Notes: generated from the sequence alone by a model not told the origin. Positions 1-10,748 are shown, counted from the first letter of the stretch. The stretch: 64,000 nt of DNA from Sphingoaurantiacus capsulatus (GCF_042648405.1 NZ_JBHRXV010000011.1:682001-746000), one strand, 5' to 3'. Numbers and translations are program-made.

Positions 1-124
1 CGGCGGGGTGCGCTGGACCGTCAAGGACGGCATCGTCTACGACGCCCACGCGCTGCTCGACGACGTCGCGGCGATGGTGGCAGCGGAAAAGCAGAAGCGG
101 GCGGCAGCCCAGCCGCAACCCTGA
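1..124 (+). CDS. C-terminal end of a probable amidohydrolase-family protein (5' end outside window)
   Basis: An open frame enters from the left edge in the frame starting at base 2 and ends at the TGA at 122-124, giving the last 40 residues of a protein. The stretch GGVRWTVKDGIVYDAHALL resembles the C-terminal beta-strand region of amidohydrolases with a composite metal-dependent domain, where a 'VKDG..YD...LL..V..MV' tail is common. The last ten residues are Ala/Gln/Pro-rich. No catalytic residue is inside the window, so the family call rests on this short tail alone. Confidence 0.45.
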   Translation, partial: GGVRWTVKDGIVYDAHALLDDVAAMVAAEKQKRAAAQPQP

Positions 125-132
125 AAAGAGCC

Positions 133-210
133 GTCATCCTGACGAAAGTCAGGATCTCCCGTCGCGTACCGCAACGCTCCACGTTGCCGAGGCTACCCGG
201 ATGGAGATCC
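133..210. repeat. left part of a hairpin repeat (REPIN-like), split by IS30
   Basis: GTCAT is followed by a six-base stem CCTGAC, a GAAA loop and GTCAGG, then GATCTCC; the complementary GGAGATCC is at 203-210. Bases 133-155 are the exact reverse complement of 1238-1260. Removing the insertion sequence in between restores one long inverted repeat of the same design as the other repeats in this window. Confidence 0.75.
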
Positions 211-216
211 CCTGAG

Positions 217-240
217 TTCACAAACGAAGTGCAACACCTG
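217..240 (+). repeat. left terminal inverted repeat of the IS30 element
   Basis: TTCACA-AA-CGAAGTGCAACA-CC-TG. It pairs with 1209-1232 except at two dinucleotides. Confidence 0.8.
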
Positions 241-254
241 ATGAAGGTGGTGCC

Positions 255-1244
255 ATGGTCATCTATCGACATTTTTCGCTTGAGGAGCGGTGGCGGCTTG
301 CCGAGCTACATCGCTCGGGCGCCTCGCTCCGGCAGATCGCTGCAGCTCTGGATCGCTCGCCATCGAGCATCTCGCGGGAGCTGAAGCGCAACAGCGGCAG
401 CCAGGTGGGCTACCAGCCGCGCTATGCCGACGACTGCGCCTGGGCGCGGCGCTGGTCGGGGTCGCGGCTCGAGCGCGACGCGGCGCTGCGCACCACCGTG
501 CTCGATCATCTCGCTCGCGGCTGGTCGCCCGAGCAGGTCGCCGGCCGGCTGGCGCTCGAAGCCGGCCATCCCATCATCAGCTACGAGAGCATCTATCGCT
601 TCGTCGAGGCCCAGACAAAGCGCACCGACGACTATGGCTGGCGACGCTACCTGCCCCTGGCCAAGTTCAAGCGCGGACGGCGTAAACGCAAAGGCCGCGC
701 GCCCGTTATCAAGAACCGCACCCCGATCACCGAGCGACCGCCGAGCGTTGCCGATCGCGCCGAGTCCGGCCACTGGGAAGGCGACACCCTGCTGTTCAAA
801 ACCTACGGCCAAACCCTGCTCGCCGCTCAAGAGCGAAGCTCCCGCCTCCTCCTGCTCGCCCGCCAACCCAGCAAGGCCTCAGCCCCCGTCGCCAAGCAAC
901 TCATCGCTTGGCTCAAACCCATCCCCGCCAGCCTGCGCCAAACCATCACCTTCGACAACGGAACCGAGTTCGCCCAGCATCAGCGCCTTACCAAGCGCCT
1001 CAATACCCAAACCTTCTTCTGCAATACCCATAGCCCCTGGCAAAAAGGCGGCATCGAAAACGCCATCGGGCGCCTCCGACGATACCTCCCCAGAAAAACC
1101 AACCTCAACGACCTCAGCACCAAAAACATCCAGGCTTGCGCCAATGCCTACAACCTGACACCCCGAAAATGCCTCGGATACCAAACCCCCGCCGAGGTCT
1201 TCGCTAAACACCTGTTGCACTTCGAATGTGAATCCACATCCTGA
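255..1244 (+). CDS. IS30-family transposase
   Basis: The product has 329 residues. An N-terminal helix-turn-helix (FSLEERWRLAEL, then LRQIAAALDRSPSSISREL, about residues 7-45) binds the element ends. The C-terminal RNase H-like integrase domain carries the DDE residues: Asp in HWEGDTL (about 174-180), Asp in FDNGTEF (about 235) and Glu in GGIENAIGRLRR (about 267-278). Length and motif spacing are those of intact IS30 transposases, so the element may be active. By the boundaries inferred here, the frame runs through the right inverted repeat and the stop TGA (1242-1244) lies in flanking target DNA. Confidence 0.93.
   Translation: MVIYRHFSLEERWRLAELHRSGASLRQIAAALDRSPSSISRELKRNSGSQVGYQPRYADDCAWARRWSGSRLERDAALRTTVLDHLARGWSPEQVAGRLALEAGHPIISYESIYRFVEAQTKRTDDYGWRRYLPLAKFKRGRRKRKGRAPVIKNRTPITERPPSVADRAESGHWEGDTLLFKTYGQTLLAAQERSSRLLLLARQPSKASAPVAKQLIAWLKPIPASLRQTITFDNGTEFAQHQRLTKRLNTQTFFCNTHSPWQKGGIENAIGRLRRYLPRKTNLNDLSTKNIQACANAYNLTPRKCLGYQTPAEVFAKHLLHFECESTS
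1209..1232 (-). repeat. right terminal inverted repeat of the IS30 element
   Basis: It is the reverse complement of 217-240 at 20 of 24 positions. It overlaps the last codons of the transposase. Confidence 0.8.
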
Positions 1245-1260
1245 CTTTCGTCAGGATGAC
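1238..1260. repeat. right part of the hairpin repeat interrupted by IS30
   Basis: It is an exact reverse complement of 133-155 (stem CCTGAC / GTCAGG, loop TTTC, ending GATGAC). Confidence 0.75.
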
Positions 1261-1276
1261 GTTTCCTTTCAGCTAA

Positions 1277-1311
1277 GCCCCAACGAACTGGGGCGACCTC
1301 TCGGCCGCCCC
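1277..1311. terminator. possible bidirectional terminator hairpins
   Basis: Two mutually exclusive GC stems: GCCCCA (1277-1282) with TGGGGC (1289-1294), and GGGGCG (1290-1295) with CGCCCC (1306-1311). They lie between the convergent transposase and the small gene ending at 1319. No clear T-run follows on either strand. Confidence 0.4.
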
Positions 1312-1318
1312 ACTCGGA

Positions 1319-1549
1319 TCAGTCGTACTTGCCACCCGGGACCGGCCCGTCGCTGCCCTTGCGGGGCTGCGTGATGCTCGGCGGGTCGCTTGCCGGGAAG
1401 CTTTCGTCGATGTCGATGTCGAGGCGGGCGTCGCGATCCGACGGGTTCGCCTTCAGCTTCTTGATGTCGTCGGCGTCCAACGCCTCGCGATGGCCGCCGG
1501 CGGGCGGACCCTCAGGATTCGAGACCTTGTCATGCGCGTTATTGTTCAC
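1319..1549 (-). CDS. small conserved acidic protein of unknown function
   Basis: It encodes 76 residues, hydrophilic and rich in Asp, Pro and Gly, with no signal peptide or membrane segment. The segment IDIDESFPASDPPSITQP is a recurring motif of small uncharacterised proteobacterial proteins (D-E-S-F-P-A-S-D-P-P-S). The protein is probably intrinsically disordered. It is transcribed away from the H1-like gene at 1670. The function is unknown; the recognisable motif makes the gene likely real. Confidence 0.7.
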   Translation of the reverse strand: MNNNAHDKVSNPEGPPAGGHREALDADDIKKLKANPSDRDARLDIDIDESFPASDPPSITQPRKGSDGPVPGGKYD

Positions 1550-1669
1550 GGTTCGGCTCCTGCCAACTTGCAGAATACCTACGCGCGGACCCCGCTTAGC
1601 GTTCCTCGCTTGAACCCAATGCCTATGCTAAGCGTCGTTACGGCTTCAACCCCGACGAGCGGAGGAACT

Positions 1670-2377
1670 GTGAGCAAGAAGCAGAAGAGCGCCAAAGGCA
1701 GCGACAAGCGCGTGAAGGTTTCGATCCCGGCCGACCTGGCCACCGCCATCGAGGCAGCGGGCAGCACGGTCGACAGCACCATCGAACGGCTGCTGCGCGG
1801 CACGCTCGGCGGCAACGCCAAGAACAAGATCACCGGTTTCTTCCAGGACCTCGCCGGCCCCTATCTGCCGCAGATCGAGGCGACCGCCAAGGAAGTCGCC
1901 GCGCGCGTCGCGAAGGAAGTCGCCACGGCGGCGGCCGCCGCTGCGCTGACCACGTTCACCGCGAAGGCCTCGACCGGCAAGAAGGCGGCGCCGAAGGCGG
2001 CTGCCAAGCCGGCCGCCAAGCGCGCCGCGAAGCCGGCTGCGAAGACGGCCCCGGCCAAGAAGGCTGCTGCGCCGAAGGCCGCTGCGAAACCGGCGACGGC
2101 CAAGCCGGCTGCCGCGAAGCCTGCATCGGCGAAAAAGGCGGCTCCGGCAAAGAAACCGGCCGCGCCGAAGAAGGCGGCTTCGGCCAAGCCGGCCGTGAAG
2201 GCGGCTTCGGCCAAGCCGGCGGCTGCCAAGCCCGCCGCTGCGAAGCCGGCTGCCGCGGCGCCCGCCGCCGCGACCGCGCCGAAGCCGGACGCCAAGCCGG
2301 TGCCGCGCCGCCGCACCGCCACCGCGCGCAAGCCGGCGGCCCGCAAGGCAGCGCCGAAGCCCGCACCCAAGGCGTAA
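1670..2377 (+). CDS. protein with histone-H1-like Lys/Ala/Pro-rich tail
   Basis: The GTG start at 1670 is chosen because GGAGGA lies five bases upstream; the open frame reaches further 5' but has no better start. The product is 235 residues. Residues 1 to about 100 form a predicted alpha-helical region (KVSIPADLATAIEAAGSTVDS, then an Ala/Lys-rich helix). Residues from about 105 to the end are low-complexity 'AAKPA/KKAA' repeats resembling eukaryotic H1 tails, AlgP and Hc1-like proteins. Such tails bind DNA without sequence specificity. A nucleoid-associated or DNA-compacting role is inferred from composition only. The gene is immediately followed by a hairpin repeat. Confidence 0.75.
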   Translation: MSKKQKSAKGSDKRVKVSIPADLATAIEAAGSTVDSTIERLLRGTLGGNAKNKITGFFQDLAGPYLPQIEATAKEVAARVAKEVATAAAAAALTTFTAKASTGKKAAPKAAAKPAAKRAAKPAAKTAPAKKAAAPKAAAKPATAKPAAAKPASAKKAAPAKKPAAPKKAASAKPAVKAASAKPAAAKPAAAKPAAAAPAAATAPKPDAKPVPRRRTATARKPAARKAAPKPAPKA

Positions 2378-2395
2378 GGCACACCCCCCTTTTTC

Positions 2396-2462
2396 GTCAT
2401 CCCGGCGAAGGCCGGGATCCATACCGACCGTGGTTATGGATCCCGGCCTCCGCCGGGATGAC
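2396..2462. repeat. hairpin repeat (REPIN-like)
   Basis: GTCAT-CCCGGC-GAAG-GCCGGG-ATCC at the left is mirrored by GGATCCCGGCCTCCGCCGGGATGAC at the right, around a 20-base centre. It sits 19 bases after the H1-like gene and may act in its 3' end. Confidence 0.8.
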
Positions 2463-2648
2463 GTGTATCTTGGGCCTGAGAACGAGGCACCGATCACAGC
2501 GCTTACCGCTCCGGTAATTGCCCACCGCGGTTACCCGCGCGAAACGATCGCGTGCCCCCTCTCGCAATCTTCCGGCCCCTCCCCCATCTTGCCTGTCGAC
2601 GCCCGCTTGACTCGTCACGCCGGCTGCGTCACCTCATCCCTGAAGCCG

Positions 2649-2663
2649 GAACACAGCGGGAAC
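2649..2663 (+). promoter_or_regulatory. LexA (SOS) box of uvrA
   Basis: GAAC-ACAGCGG-GAAC is a perfect match to the alphaproteobacterial LexA consensus GAAC-N7-GAAC (known for Rhizobium and Caulobacter). It ends four bases before the uvrA ATG, so it overlaps the ribosome binding region. Bound LexA would block elongation or a promoter just upstream. Confidence 0.85.
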
Positions 2664-2667
2664 ATCG

Positions 2668-5543
<2,876 letters not shown>

Positions 5544-5547
<4 letters not shown>

Positions 5548-6527
5548 GCCTGTTCACCCTCCGCACCCAGAAGATGCTTTGGGGCCGAGCGGCTGGCCGC
5601 TGCTCAATGATGGACTGCAGGATTGAGCTAGTAGAAGACGCAACTGAAACCGACAACGAAGCGCTCGTTGGCGAAAATTGTCATATCGTTGCAGATTCTG
5701 AAGACGGGCCGCGGGGCAAAGACCCCTTACCCTTTGATCAACGCGCAAAGTACGGAAACCTTATCCTCCTTTGCAGAAATCACCACCGAGTGATCGACCA
5801 ACAGGTCAATACCTATACGGTTGAAGCTCTCAACAAAATCAAATCAGATCATGAATCTTGGGTGAAGTCGACGCTGCAGATATTCGATGAGGCCAAACAA
5901 AGAGATGACGAATGGTATGCAACGGTTGTCGATGATTGGGTTCGTCGGTGCCATTTGGATGAGTGGCAAAGGTGGACGAGTTGGCTGGTTGGCGGCGGAC
6001 CTCCACAGATTTGGGTCGATATCGAGGCAGACTTAGACGAACTGCGAGCGTGGCTTCTCAATCGATTCTGGCCAGAACGATATGCTGATCTAGAAGCAGC
6101 ATTATCGAATTTCAGACGTGTTCTCAGTGACTTGCATGGAACGTTTCGCCGCCATGCAATACGAGAAGAAGATGTTTGGATAACAGAAGCGTTCTATAAG
6201 AAGATCTGGCACCGCGATCCAAAAACTTACGACCGCTTGCTCAATCAATACGAGGCCCACGAAGACCTTCTCACAGATTTAACATTTGAGCTCACCCGAG
6301 CTGCTAACCTCGTGCTGCAGATTGTGCGCGAGCGAATGTCACCAAGCTTTCGGGAAGCCGAGGGAAAATGCATGGTTCAGAGGGGGCCGGAAGAAGATTT
6401 CAGTTATCGCACCTACTTGCCAACATACTCGGCCGAACAGCGCTTAGAGGGTCAGCTGTACCCGGGCGCGAAGAAGTTTTCTGCTGTGTTGAAAAGCCGT
6501 GATTTCTTTTTCGGTAAGGCCGACTGA
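5544..6527 (+). CDS. HNH endonuclease domain protein, translationally coupled to uvrA
   Basis: The ATG at 5544 overlaps the uvrA stop (ATGA); the product is 327 residues. Residues about 17-95 form an HNH nuclease fold: CSMMDCR, then GENCHIVADSEDGPRG, then NLILLCRNHHRVID, with the His of CHIVA, the Asn of GNLILLC and the His pair of RNHH as the expected metal and catalytic residues. Residues about 95-327 are helical, Trp-rich and unrecognised. Base composition is clearly lower in GC than its neighbours (28 G/C of 60 at 6181-6240). Recent acquisition is therefore likely. HNH proteins of this layout occur among anti-phage effectors, but no partner defence gene is seen here. The function is unproven. 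Confidence 0.85.
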
Positions 6528-6597
6528 TCCAATAATGTTCGCAACCTCATTTTCGTTTGGCTCGTTCTCTCTCTGATACCCACGCAAGGAGAGACAC

Positions 6598-7203
6598 ATG
6601 CGTATCCTGATCCTCGCCGCCGCAGCGGTGGCGTTGCCGTTGGGGGCGGCTTCGGCGCAGACGGCCACGAGCGGCGCCAGCATCACGCTGTATGAGCTGC
6701 CCGGCTTTCTCGGGCGGTCGGTGACGATCACCGGGTCGACCGCCGATCTGACGACGCAGGGCTTCGCGCGGCGAGCGCAGAGCGCGCGCGTCGTCGGCGA
6801 GTGGGAGATCTGCGGCGCGACCAGCTTTGGCGGCACCTGCCAGACGCTCGCGGCGAACACGCCCTATCTGAAGCGCTCCGGCATCGTGTCGCTGCGGCCG
6901 ACCGGCAGCTCGCTCGACGACGAGTTCAACAGCGGCACCGGCGTCAACCTCGACGACATGGACCCCGGCGACGGCACCAGCGGCCAGGACGTCACCTTCT
7001 ACCCGCGCCCGACGCTGGGCGACGTGCAGGTCTCGGCCGGCACCAACGACCTGACCTCGGCGGGCGCCTTCTGCCAGCGCGCGGGCTTCAGCGGCGCCGC
7101 CTATGCCGCCCGCGCCCGCGTGCAGGCGTCGAACATCGTCGACGCGCAGCGCGGGACGCGCGTTCGGGCCTTCCCGCTGCGGGATGTGCTGTGCAAGCGG
7201 TAG
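6598..7203 (+). CDS. exported beta/gamma-crystallin-like protein
   Basis: It encodes 201 residues with a clear signal peptide (MRILILAAAAVALPLGAASAQ, cleaved about residue 21); AAGGAGAG precedes the ATG. The mature part contains a crystallin-type Greek-key segment (ITLYELPGFLGRSVTI, then QSARVVGEWEICGATSFGG, about residues 29-85), including the Y/F-x-x-x-x-F/Y-x-G pattern. The C-terminal half is Gly/Asp-rich and less clear. Cysteines at WEIC and GGTC could form a disulfide. Periplasmic or secreted. Its biological role is unknown; some bacterial relatives bind calcium. Confidence 0.75.
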   Translation: MRILILAAAAVALPLGAASAQTATSGASITLYELPGFLGRSVTITGSTADLTTQGFARRAQSARVVGEWEICGATSFGGTCQTLAANTPYLKRSGIVSLRPTGSSLDDEFNSGTGVNLDDMDPGDGTSGQDVTFYPRPTLGDVQVSAGTNDLTSAGAFCQRAGFSGAAYAARARVQASNIVDAQRGTRVRAFPLRDVLCKR

Positions 7204-7310
7204 TGGCGACTGAGCGGCGTCCGTGAGGGCGCCGGGTTGATGACGGAGGGGCGATGGCCGGGTGGCTGCCACCCCTTCCGCATTTGGGGCCGCACCGCTT
7301 TCCCCTTCCC

Positions 7311-7376
7311 GTCATACCGGCGAAAGCCGGTATCCAGTCGAGCGTCGGTCTGGATACCGGCTTTCGCCGGTATGAC
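7311..7376. repeat. hairpin repeat (REPIN-like)
   Basis: GTCAT-ACCGGC-GAAA-GCCGGT-ATCCAG and its inverted copy, separated by about 16 bases. Confidence 0.85.
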
Positions 7377-7416
7377 GGGTGGAAGGGTATGGCAGGGTCA
7401 CTCCCCTTCCCTTTTC

Positions 7417-7518
7417 GTCATCCCCGCGAAGGCGGGGACCCAGCGCACAGGAAGCGGCGCCCGCGGTAGCGGGCAGGGTTGTTGTTGTGGACTGGGTCCC
7501 CGCCTTCGCGGGGATGAC
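7417..7518. repeat. hairpin repeat (REPIN-like), CCCCGC variant
   Basis: GTCAT-CCCCGC-GAAG-GCGGGG-ACCCA and its inverted copy with a longer centre. With 7311-7376 it fills the 347-base space between the convergent genes ending at 7203 and 7551; nothing else is seen there. Confidence 0.85.
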
Positions 7519-7550
7519 GGTTTGGAGTGTGTGGGGCGGGCGCCGGCTCC

Positions 7551-8084
7551 CTACCTGTCGAACTTCAGCCCCGGCTGCGCCACCGCCGCCTCATAAGCCG
7601 CCTGCGACGACGCCACGCTCGCGTCGTGCGTGATCTTCCAGCTGCCGTCCTTCTGCTTCGCCGAGACCACCAGCATCTTGTTGTAGCGGGTCAGGCTGCG
7701 CGGCTCGCCGGTGGGGCGGGTCATGTCGGTGCGGTAGTAGCCGGCGTCGATGGCGAGATTGCCGGCGATCTGCCGGCTGACGATGCGGTAAGCGATTTTG
7801 AAGGTGGCGCCGTCCGCCGTCATCCGCTCGACGCCCATGCGCATCTTGTCGTGCACCGCCGCGCCCTGGTCGATGCCGACCGGCTGCGACGGCAGGAAGA
7901 CGGCGTCGTCGGCGTAGGTGAGCCGCGACATCGCCGCGTCGCCGGTCGACAGCGCGGTCGCCATGCGCTCGTAGATGGCGTTGACGCCCTCATTGGCGGT
8001 GGCGGCATGGGTGTCGGCGTGCGCGACGCCCGGCAGCGCCGCGAGCATGGCGGCGGCGGCGAGGCGCGTCAGGTGGCTGGTCAT
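7551..8084 (-). CDS. exported SnoaL/DUF4440-like (NTF2-fold) protein
   Basis: It encodes 177 residues: signal peptide ending at about residue 23 (GVAHA), followed by one NTF2-like domain. The pattern 'Y.RMATALSTGDAAMSRLTYADDAVFLPSQPVGIDQGA' early and 'DGSWKITHDASVAS' late is typical of the DUF4440/SnoaL superfamily, a cone-shaped pocket that binds small hydrophobic ligands or acts in isomerase or hydrolase reactions. No catalytic residue can be assigned. Transcribed alone, with repeats behind it. Confidence 0.75.
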   Translation of the reverse strand: MTSHLTRLAAAAMLAALPGVAHADTHAATANEGVNAIYERMATALSTGDAAMSRLTYADDAVFLPSQPVGIDQGAAVHDKMRMGVERMTADGATFKIAYRIVSRQIAGNLAIDAGYYRTDMTRPTGEPRSLTRYNKMLVVSAKQKDGSWKITHDASVASSQAAYEAAVAQPGLKFDR

Positions 8085-8270
8085 CGGATAAGTCCCCCAA
8101 GGAATCGATACGACCGGAGATGGTCTCGTCCGATACGTATCAATCGCGGGCAGCCCCCTGCCCGCTTCGTCGAACCGGCGGTCTGGGTCGACGAACGCCC
8201 GCCGACGGCGCGCATGAAAAACGCGGCGCGGGAGAGGTCCCGCGCCGCGCGCTTCATTCAGTGAAGGCGG

Positions 8271-8636
8271 TTAGCGCTTCTTGGCCATCTTGGCGGCGTC
8301 ATGCTCGGCCTTGGAGATCGAGCCGTTGCCGTCCGCGTCGGCCGTGGCGAACCATGCCGACTTCTTGGCGGTGAACTCGGCCGACGACAGCGAGCCGTTG
8401 CTGTCGGCATCCGCGGCGGTCCAGTCAGCGCCAGGCTTCATGCCTGCCTCGGCCGCGGAAAGCTGGCCGTCACTGTTGGCGTCCTTCTTGGTCCAGGCGG
8501 CGGTCACGCCGGCATCATGCTCGGCCTTCGAGATCGAGCCGTTGCCGTCGGTGTCGATGGCCTTCCAATCGTCGTTGGCATAGACGGCCGAGGCGAAGGT
8601 CAGGCCTGCGGCAGCCGCAATCAGGGCGATTTTCAT
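8271..8636 (-). CDS. exported EF-hand calcium-binding protein
   Basis: It encodes 121 residues. The ATG at 8636 is chosen because AAGGAG lies seven bases upstream and a signal peptide (MKIALIAAAAGLTFASAVYA) follows; the frame is open further 5' without support. Four EF-hand loops are readable: DTDGNGSISKAE, DANSDGQLSAAE, DADSNGSLSSAE and DADGNGSISKAE, spaced about 25-30 residues apart. All keep acidic residues at positions 1, 3 and 12 or equivalents. It should bind Ca2+ in the periplasm. The partner is unknown. Confidence 0.9.
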   Translation of the reverse strand: MKIALIAAAAGLTFASAVYANDDWKAIDTDGNGSISKAEHDAGVTAAWTKKDANSDGQLSAAEAGMKPGADWTAADADSNGSLSSAEFTAKKSAWFATADADGNGSISKAEHDAAKMAKKR

Positions 8637-8812
8637 GTCACGCTCCTTATGTTGTTGATGATCTCGCGCTGAACCAACGGATGGACGGGAGCGGATATCC
8701 TCGGGTCGTGGGGTGCGCGGCACGGCCTGCCGTGGGTGGCACATGAGCGGACGGTAGGGCGGTAAGGGGGAGCGATGGATTGATTTCGGGGCCTGCTCGA
8801 TCGTCCCCGACC

Positions 8813-8939
8813 GTCATCCCGGCGAAAGCCGGGATCCAGCCGGCCTACAGCCGTCCGCCGCCTGCCCCTTCGACAGCCTCAGGGTGAGCGCGGCGAGCCT
8901 GGTGCGGGCGAACTGGATACCGGCTTCCGCCGGTATGGC
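8813..8939. repeat. composite hairpin repeat
   Basis: The left arm has the CCCGGC-GAAA-GCCGGG stem and the right arm ACCGGC-TTCC-GCCGGT, so the two ends belong to different stem variants. CTTCGACAGCCTCAGGGTGA in the centre is part of the second repeat motif seen at 10.6, 12.4, 15.4 and 56.4 kb. Confidence 0.7.
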
Positions 8940-9620
8940 GGAATTGATGGGTCGTGGGCGGTGACGGTGGCGATCCGCGCCATGGCAGCCAGCACCGAGT
9001 GCCGCGATGAGGGCCGCGCATCCCCCGATCGCGCGGCCCTTCGCGCGAAGACGTGGCCCCAAACGGAAAATGGGGGCCGGCATCGCTGCCAGCCCCCACT
9101 TCGTCGAGGTCCCGGTCGTCGGCCTGTTCCCTGCCTTGCGGCGTAGTTCGGGCTCGCCCGTTCGTCTCGGCGTGGCTCGATGCCTTTGGACCACGGGGGG
9201 TCGAGAAGCATCTCGCTCCCGCCAGCCTTTGCTTCGCCTGGTGCCCCTGCGGGTCGCTTGCGCTTCCCTTGGAGGCTTCGGCGCCATCTCCGGCCCGGCG
9301 TCTCCGGTGCTTTCGCTTTCCGCGGCCCTTTCGGGCATCGGGCGGCTTCCGCACCGCGGTGTCCAGGAGGTTGGTTTCGTTGGCGTTTCCGCCGCCGTTG
9401 CCGCTCCCGGCCACACCCGAAAGCTCTCATGAGACCCTGAGTCGTGCGAGCGAAAAATGGGCCTCGAAGCCTGTGGATTACGAGGATAACGGGGATAAGT
9501 TTCGACGAACGCCATTCGCCGAAAGACGCTCGCCGGATGGTCCGATTAGGACCAAGGATCAGCAGGTGATCCGGGCGGCCGAGTGGGCGCGGCAGCCTCC
9601 TAACAGGGGAATCCTGCAGA
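8940..9620. other. 681-base stretch without a convincing gene
   Basis: Several frames are open on both strands (for example 9007-9432 forward and 8845-9414 reverse), but none has a ribosome site, a signal peptide or a family I recognise. Their compositions are Arg/Ser/Gly-rich, as expected from random GC-rich frames. Short inverted repeats are present. A 27-base motif near 9470-9496 recurs upstream of nrdA. It could hold a structured RNA or a degraded gene; I cannot decide. Confidence 0.4.
9470..9496 (+). repeat. 27-base motif shared with the nrdA upstream region (copy 1)
   Basis: It begins CCTGTGGATTACGAGG and matches the reverse complement of 20618-20644 at 25 of 27 bases. TGTGGATTA differs at one base from a DnaA box (TGTGGATAA). 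It lies 125 bases before the gene at 9621. Confidence 0.6.
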
Positions 9621-10532
9621 ATGAAGACTCTATCTCGCGCCGCCGCCCTCGCGCTTGCGATGGCCGCCCTCCCCGCCGCCGCCGTGGCCGCGACCCCCGC
9701 CGTCGCAGCTGCCGCCAGCCCGCAGGCGGCAGTCGACGAGCTGCTCGCCGCCGACCGCGCCTTTGCCGCCGCCGCGGCGAAGCGCAACGTCATCGACGGC
9801 CTGACCGCGATGTTCGCCGAAGACGTGTGGATGCCAACCGCTGCGGGCAGTTTCGCGCGCTCCCCGGCGGCGGCGGCCGAGGTGCTGGGGAGCAACCCCG
9901 CCAACCGCACCGCCCAGGTCGAATGGGCGCCGGTGCGCGGCGGCATCTCGGCGGACGGCAGCCACGGCTTCACCTTCGGCTTCATCACGACGAAGGAGGC
10001 CGGCAAGCCTGACCGGCCGGGCAAATATCTCGCCTATTGGGTGAAGAAGCCTGACGGCTGGCGCGTCGCCGCCTACAAGCGCGTGCCGCGGCCCGAGGGC
10101 GCCACCTCGCCCGCCTCGCTGGCGCCGGCGCTGCCGGCGAAGCTGGTTCGCGCGACGGGCAGCGCCACCGCCCACGCCGCCTCGCTGAAGGCGGCGGAGG
10201 ACAGCTTCGGCGCCGAGGCGCAGAAGATCGGCCTCGGGCCGGCGTTTGCCAAATGGGGCCGTGCCGATGCGGTCAACATCTATCAGGGCGGCGCGACCAT
10301 CGAGCAGGGCGCCGAGCGCATCGGCCGCAACCAGGGGACCGACGCGACCAGCTCGGTCAATTGGGGCGCCGATGCCGGCGTGCTCGTCGCCCCGAGCGGC
10401 GACCTCGGCGTCACCTTCGGCTACCTCCGCGCCAACGGCCCGGTGCCCGAAGGCCGCCCGACGGTGAGCCCGTTCTTCACGGTGTGGCGGCGGAACAGCG
10501 TCAACGATCCGTGGCGGTATATTGCGGAGTAG
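9621..10532 (+). CDS. exported protein with two DUF4440-like (NTF2-fold) domains
   Basis: It encodes 303 residues: signal peptide to about residue 23, then two related halves. The first (about 34-160) has 'VDELLAADRAFAAAAAKRNVIDGLTAMFAEDVWMP', a glycine-rich turn and 'YWVKKPDGWRVAAYKR'. The second (about 187-303) has 'LKAAEDSFGAEAQKIGLGPAFAKWGRADAVNIY' and ends 'FFTVWRRNSVNDPWRYIAE'. Each is a typical DUF4440 outline, so an internal duplication is likely. Periplasmic; the ligand or reaction is unknown. It stands alone between repeats. Confidence 0.8.
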   Translation: MKTLSRAAALALAMAALPAAAVAATPAVAAAASPQAAVDELLAADRAFAAAAAKRNVIDGLTAMFAEDVWMPTAAGSFARSPAAAAEVLGSNPANRTAQVEWAPVRGGISADGSHGFTFGFITTKEAGKPDRPGKYLAYWVKKPDGWRVAAYKRVPRPEGATSPASLAPALPAKLVRATGSATAHAASLKAAEDSFGAEAQKIGLGPAFAKWGRADAVNIYQGGATIEQGAERIGRNQGTDATSSVNWGADAGVLVAPSGDLGVTFGYLRANGPVPEGRPTVSPFFTVWRRNSVNDPWRYIAE

Positions 10533-10562
10533 TGGGGGCCTCGCCCTCACCGCTCCCTTCCT

Positions 10563-10739
10563 GTCATCCCCGCGACGGCGGGGACCCATGCCTGAGCGCA
10601 AACACCCCATCCGCGCTCATCCTGAGCTTGTCGAAGGGCGAGCTTGCACAGCGGTCCAGCGCGCCAACCCTGCTTCGACAAGCTCAGCATGAGCGCTTGG
10701 GGGTGTTCAGCAGTGGGTCCCCGCCTTCGCGTGGATGAC
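10563..10739. repeat. long hairpin repeat with nested second motif
   Basis: The outer arms are GTCAT-CCCCGC...GCGGGG-ACCCA type and the inner arms CCTGAGCTTGTCGAAGG / CTTCGACAAGCTCAG, giving two nested inverted repeats. It fills the space between convergent genes. Confidence 0.8.
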
Positions 10740-10748
10740 AGGGAAGCG

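Larger units (their letters stand above)
211..1238 (+). mobile_element. IS30-family insertion sequence
   Basis: Imperfect terminal inverted repeats at 217-240 and 1209-1232 match at 20 of 24 positions and flank a single DDE transposase gene. Extending the ends gives about 211-1238 with TCC on both sides (208-210 and 1239-1241) as a possible 3-bp target duplication; IS30 elements typically duplicate 2-3 bp. The element sits inside a hairpin repeat, fitting the known preference of some IS30 relatives for palindromic targets. The exact ends are uncertain by a few bases. Confidence 0.8.

Noticed and set aside
7300..7640. open frames running through the repeats at 7.3-7.5 kb
   Set aside because: They translate hairpin repeats (for example VIPAKAGIQ) and are spurious.
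9007..9432. 141-codon forward frame as a gene
   Set aside because: No ribosome site, no signal or domain, overlapping frames equally long on the other strand.
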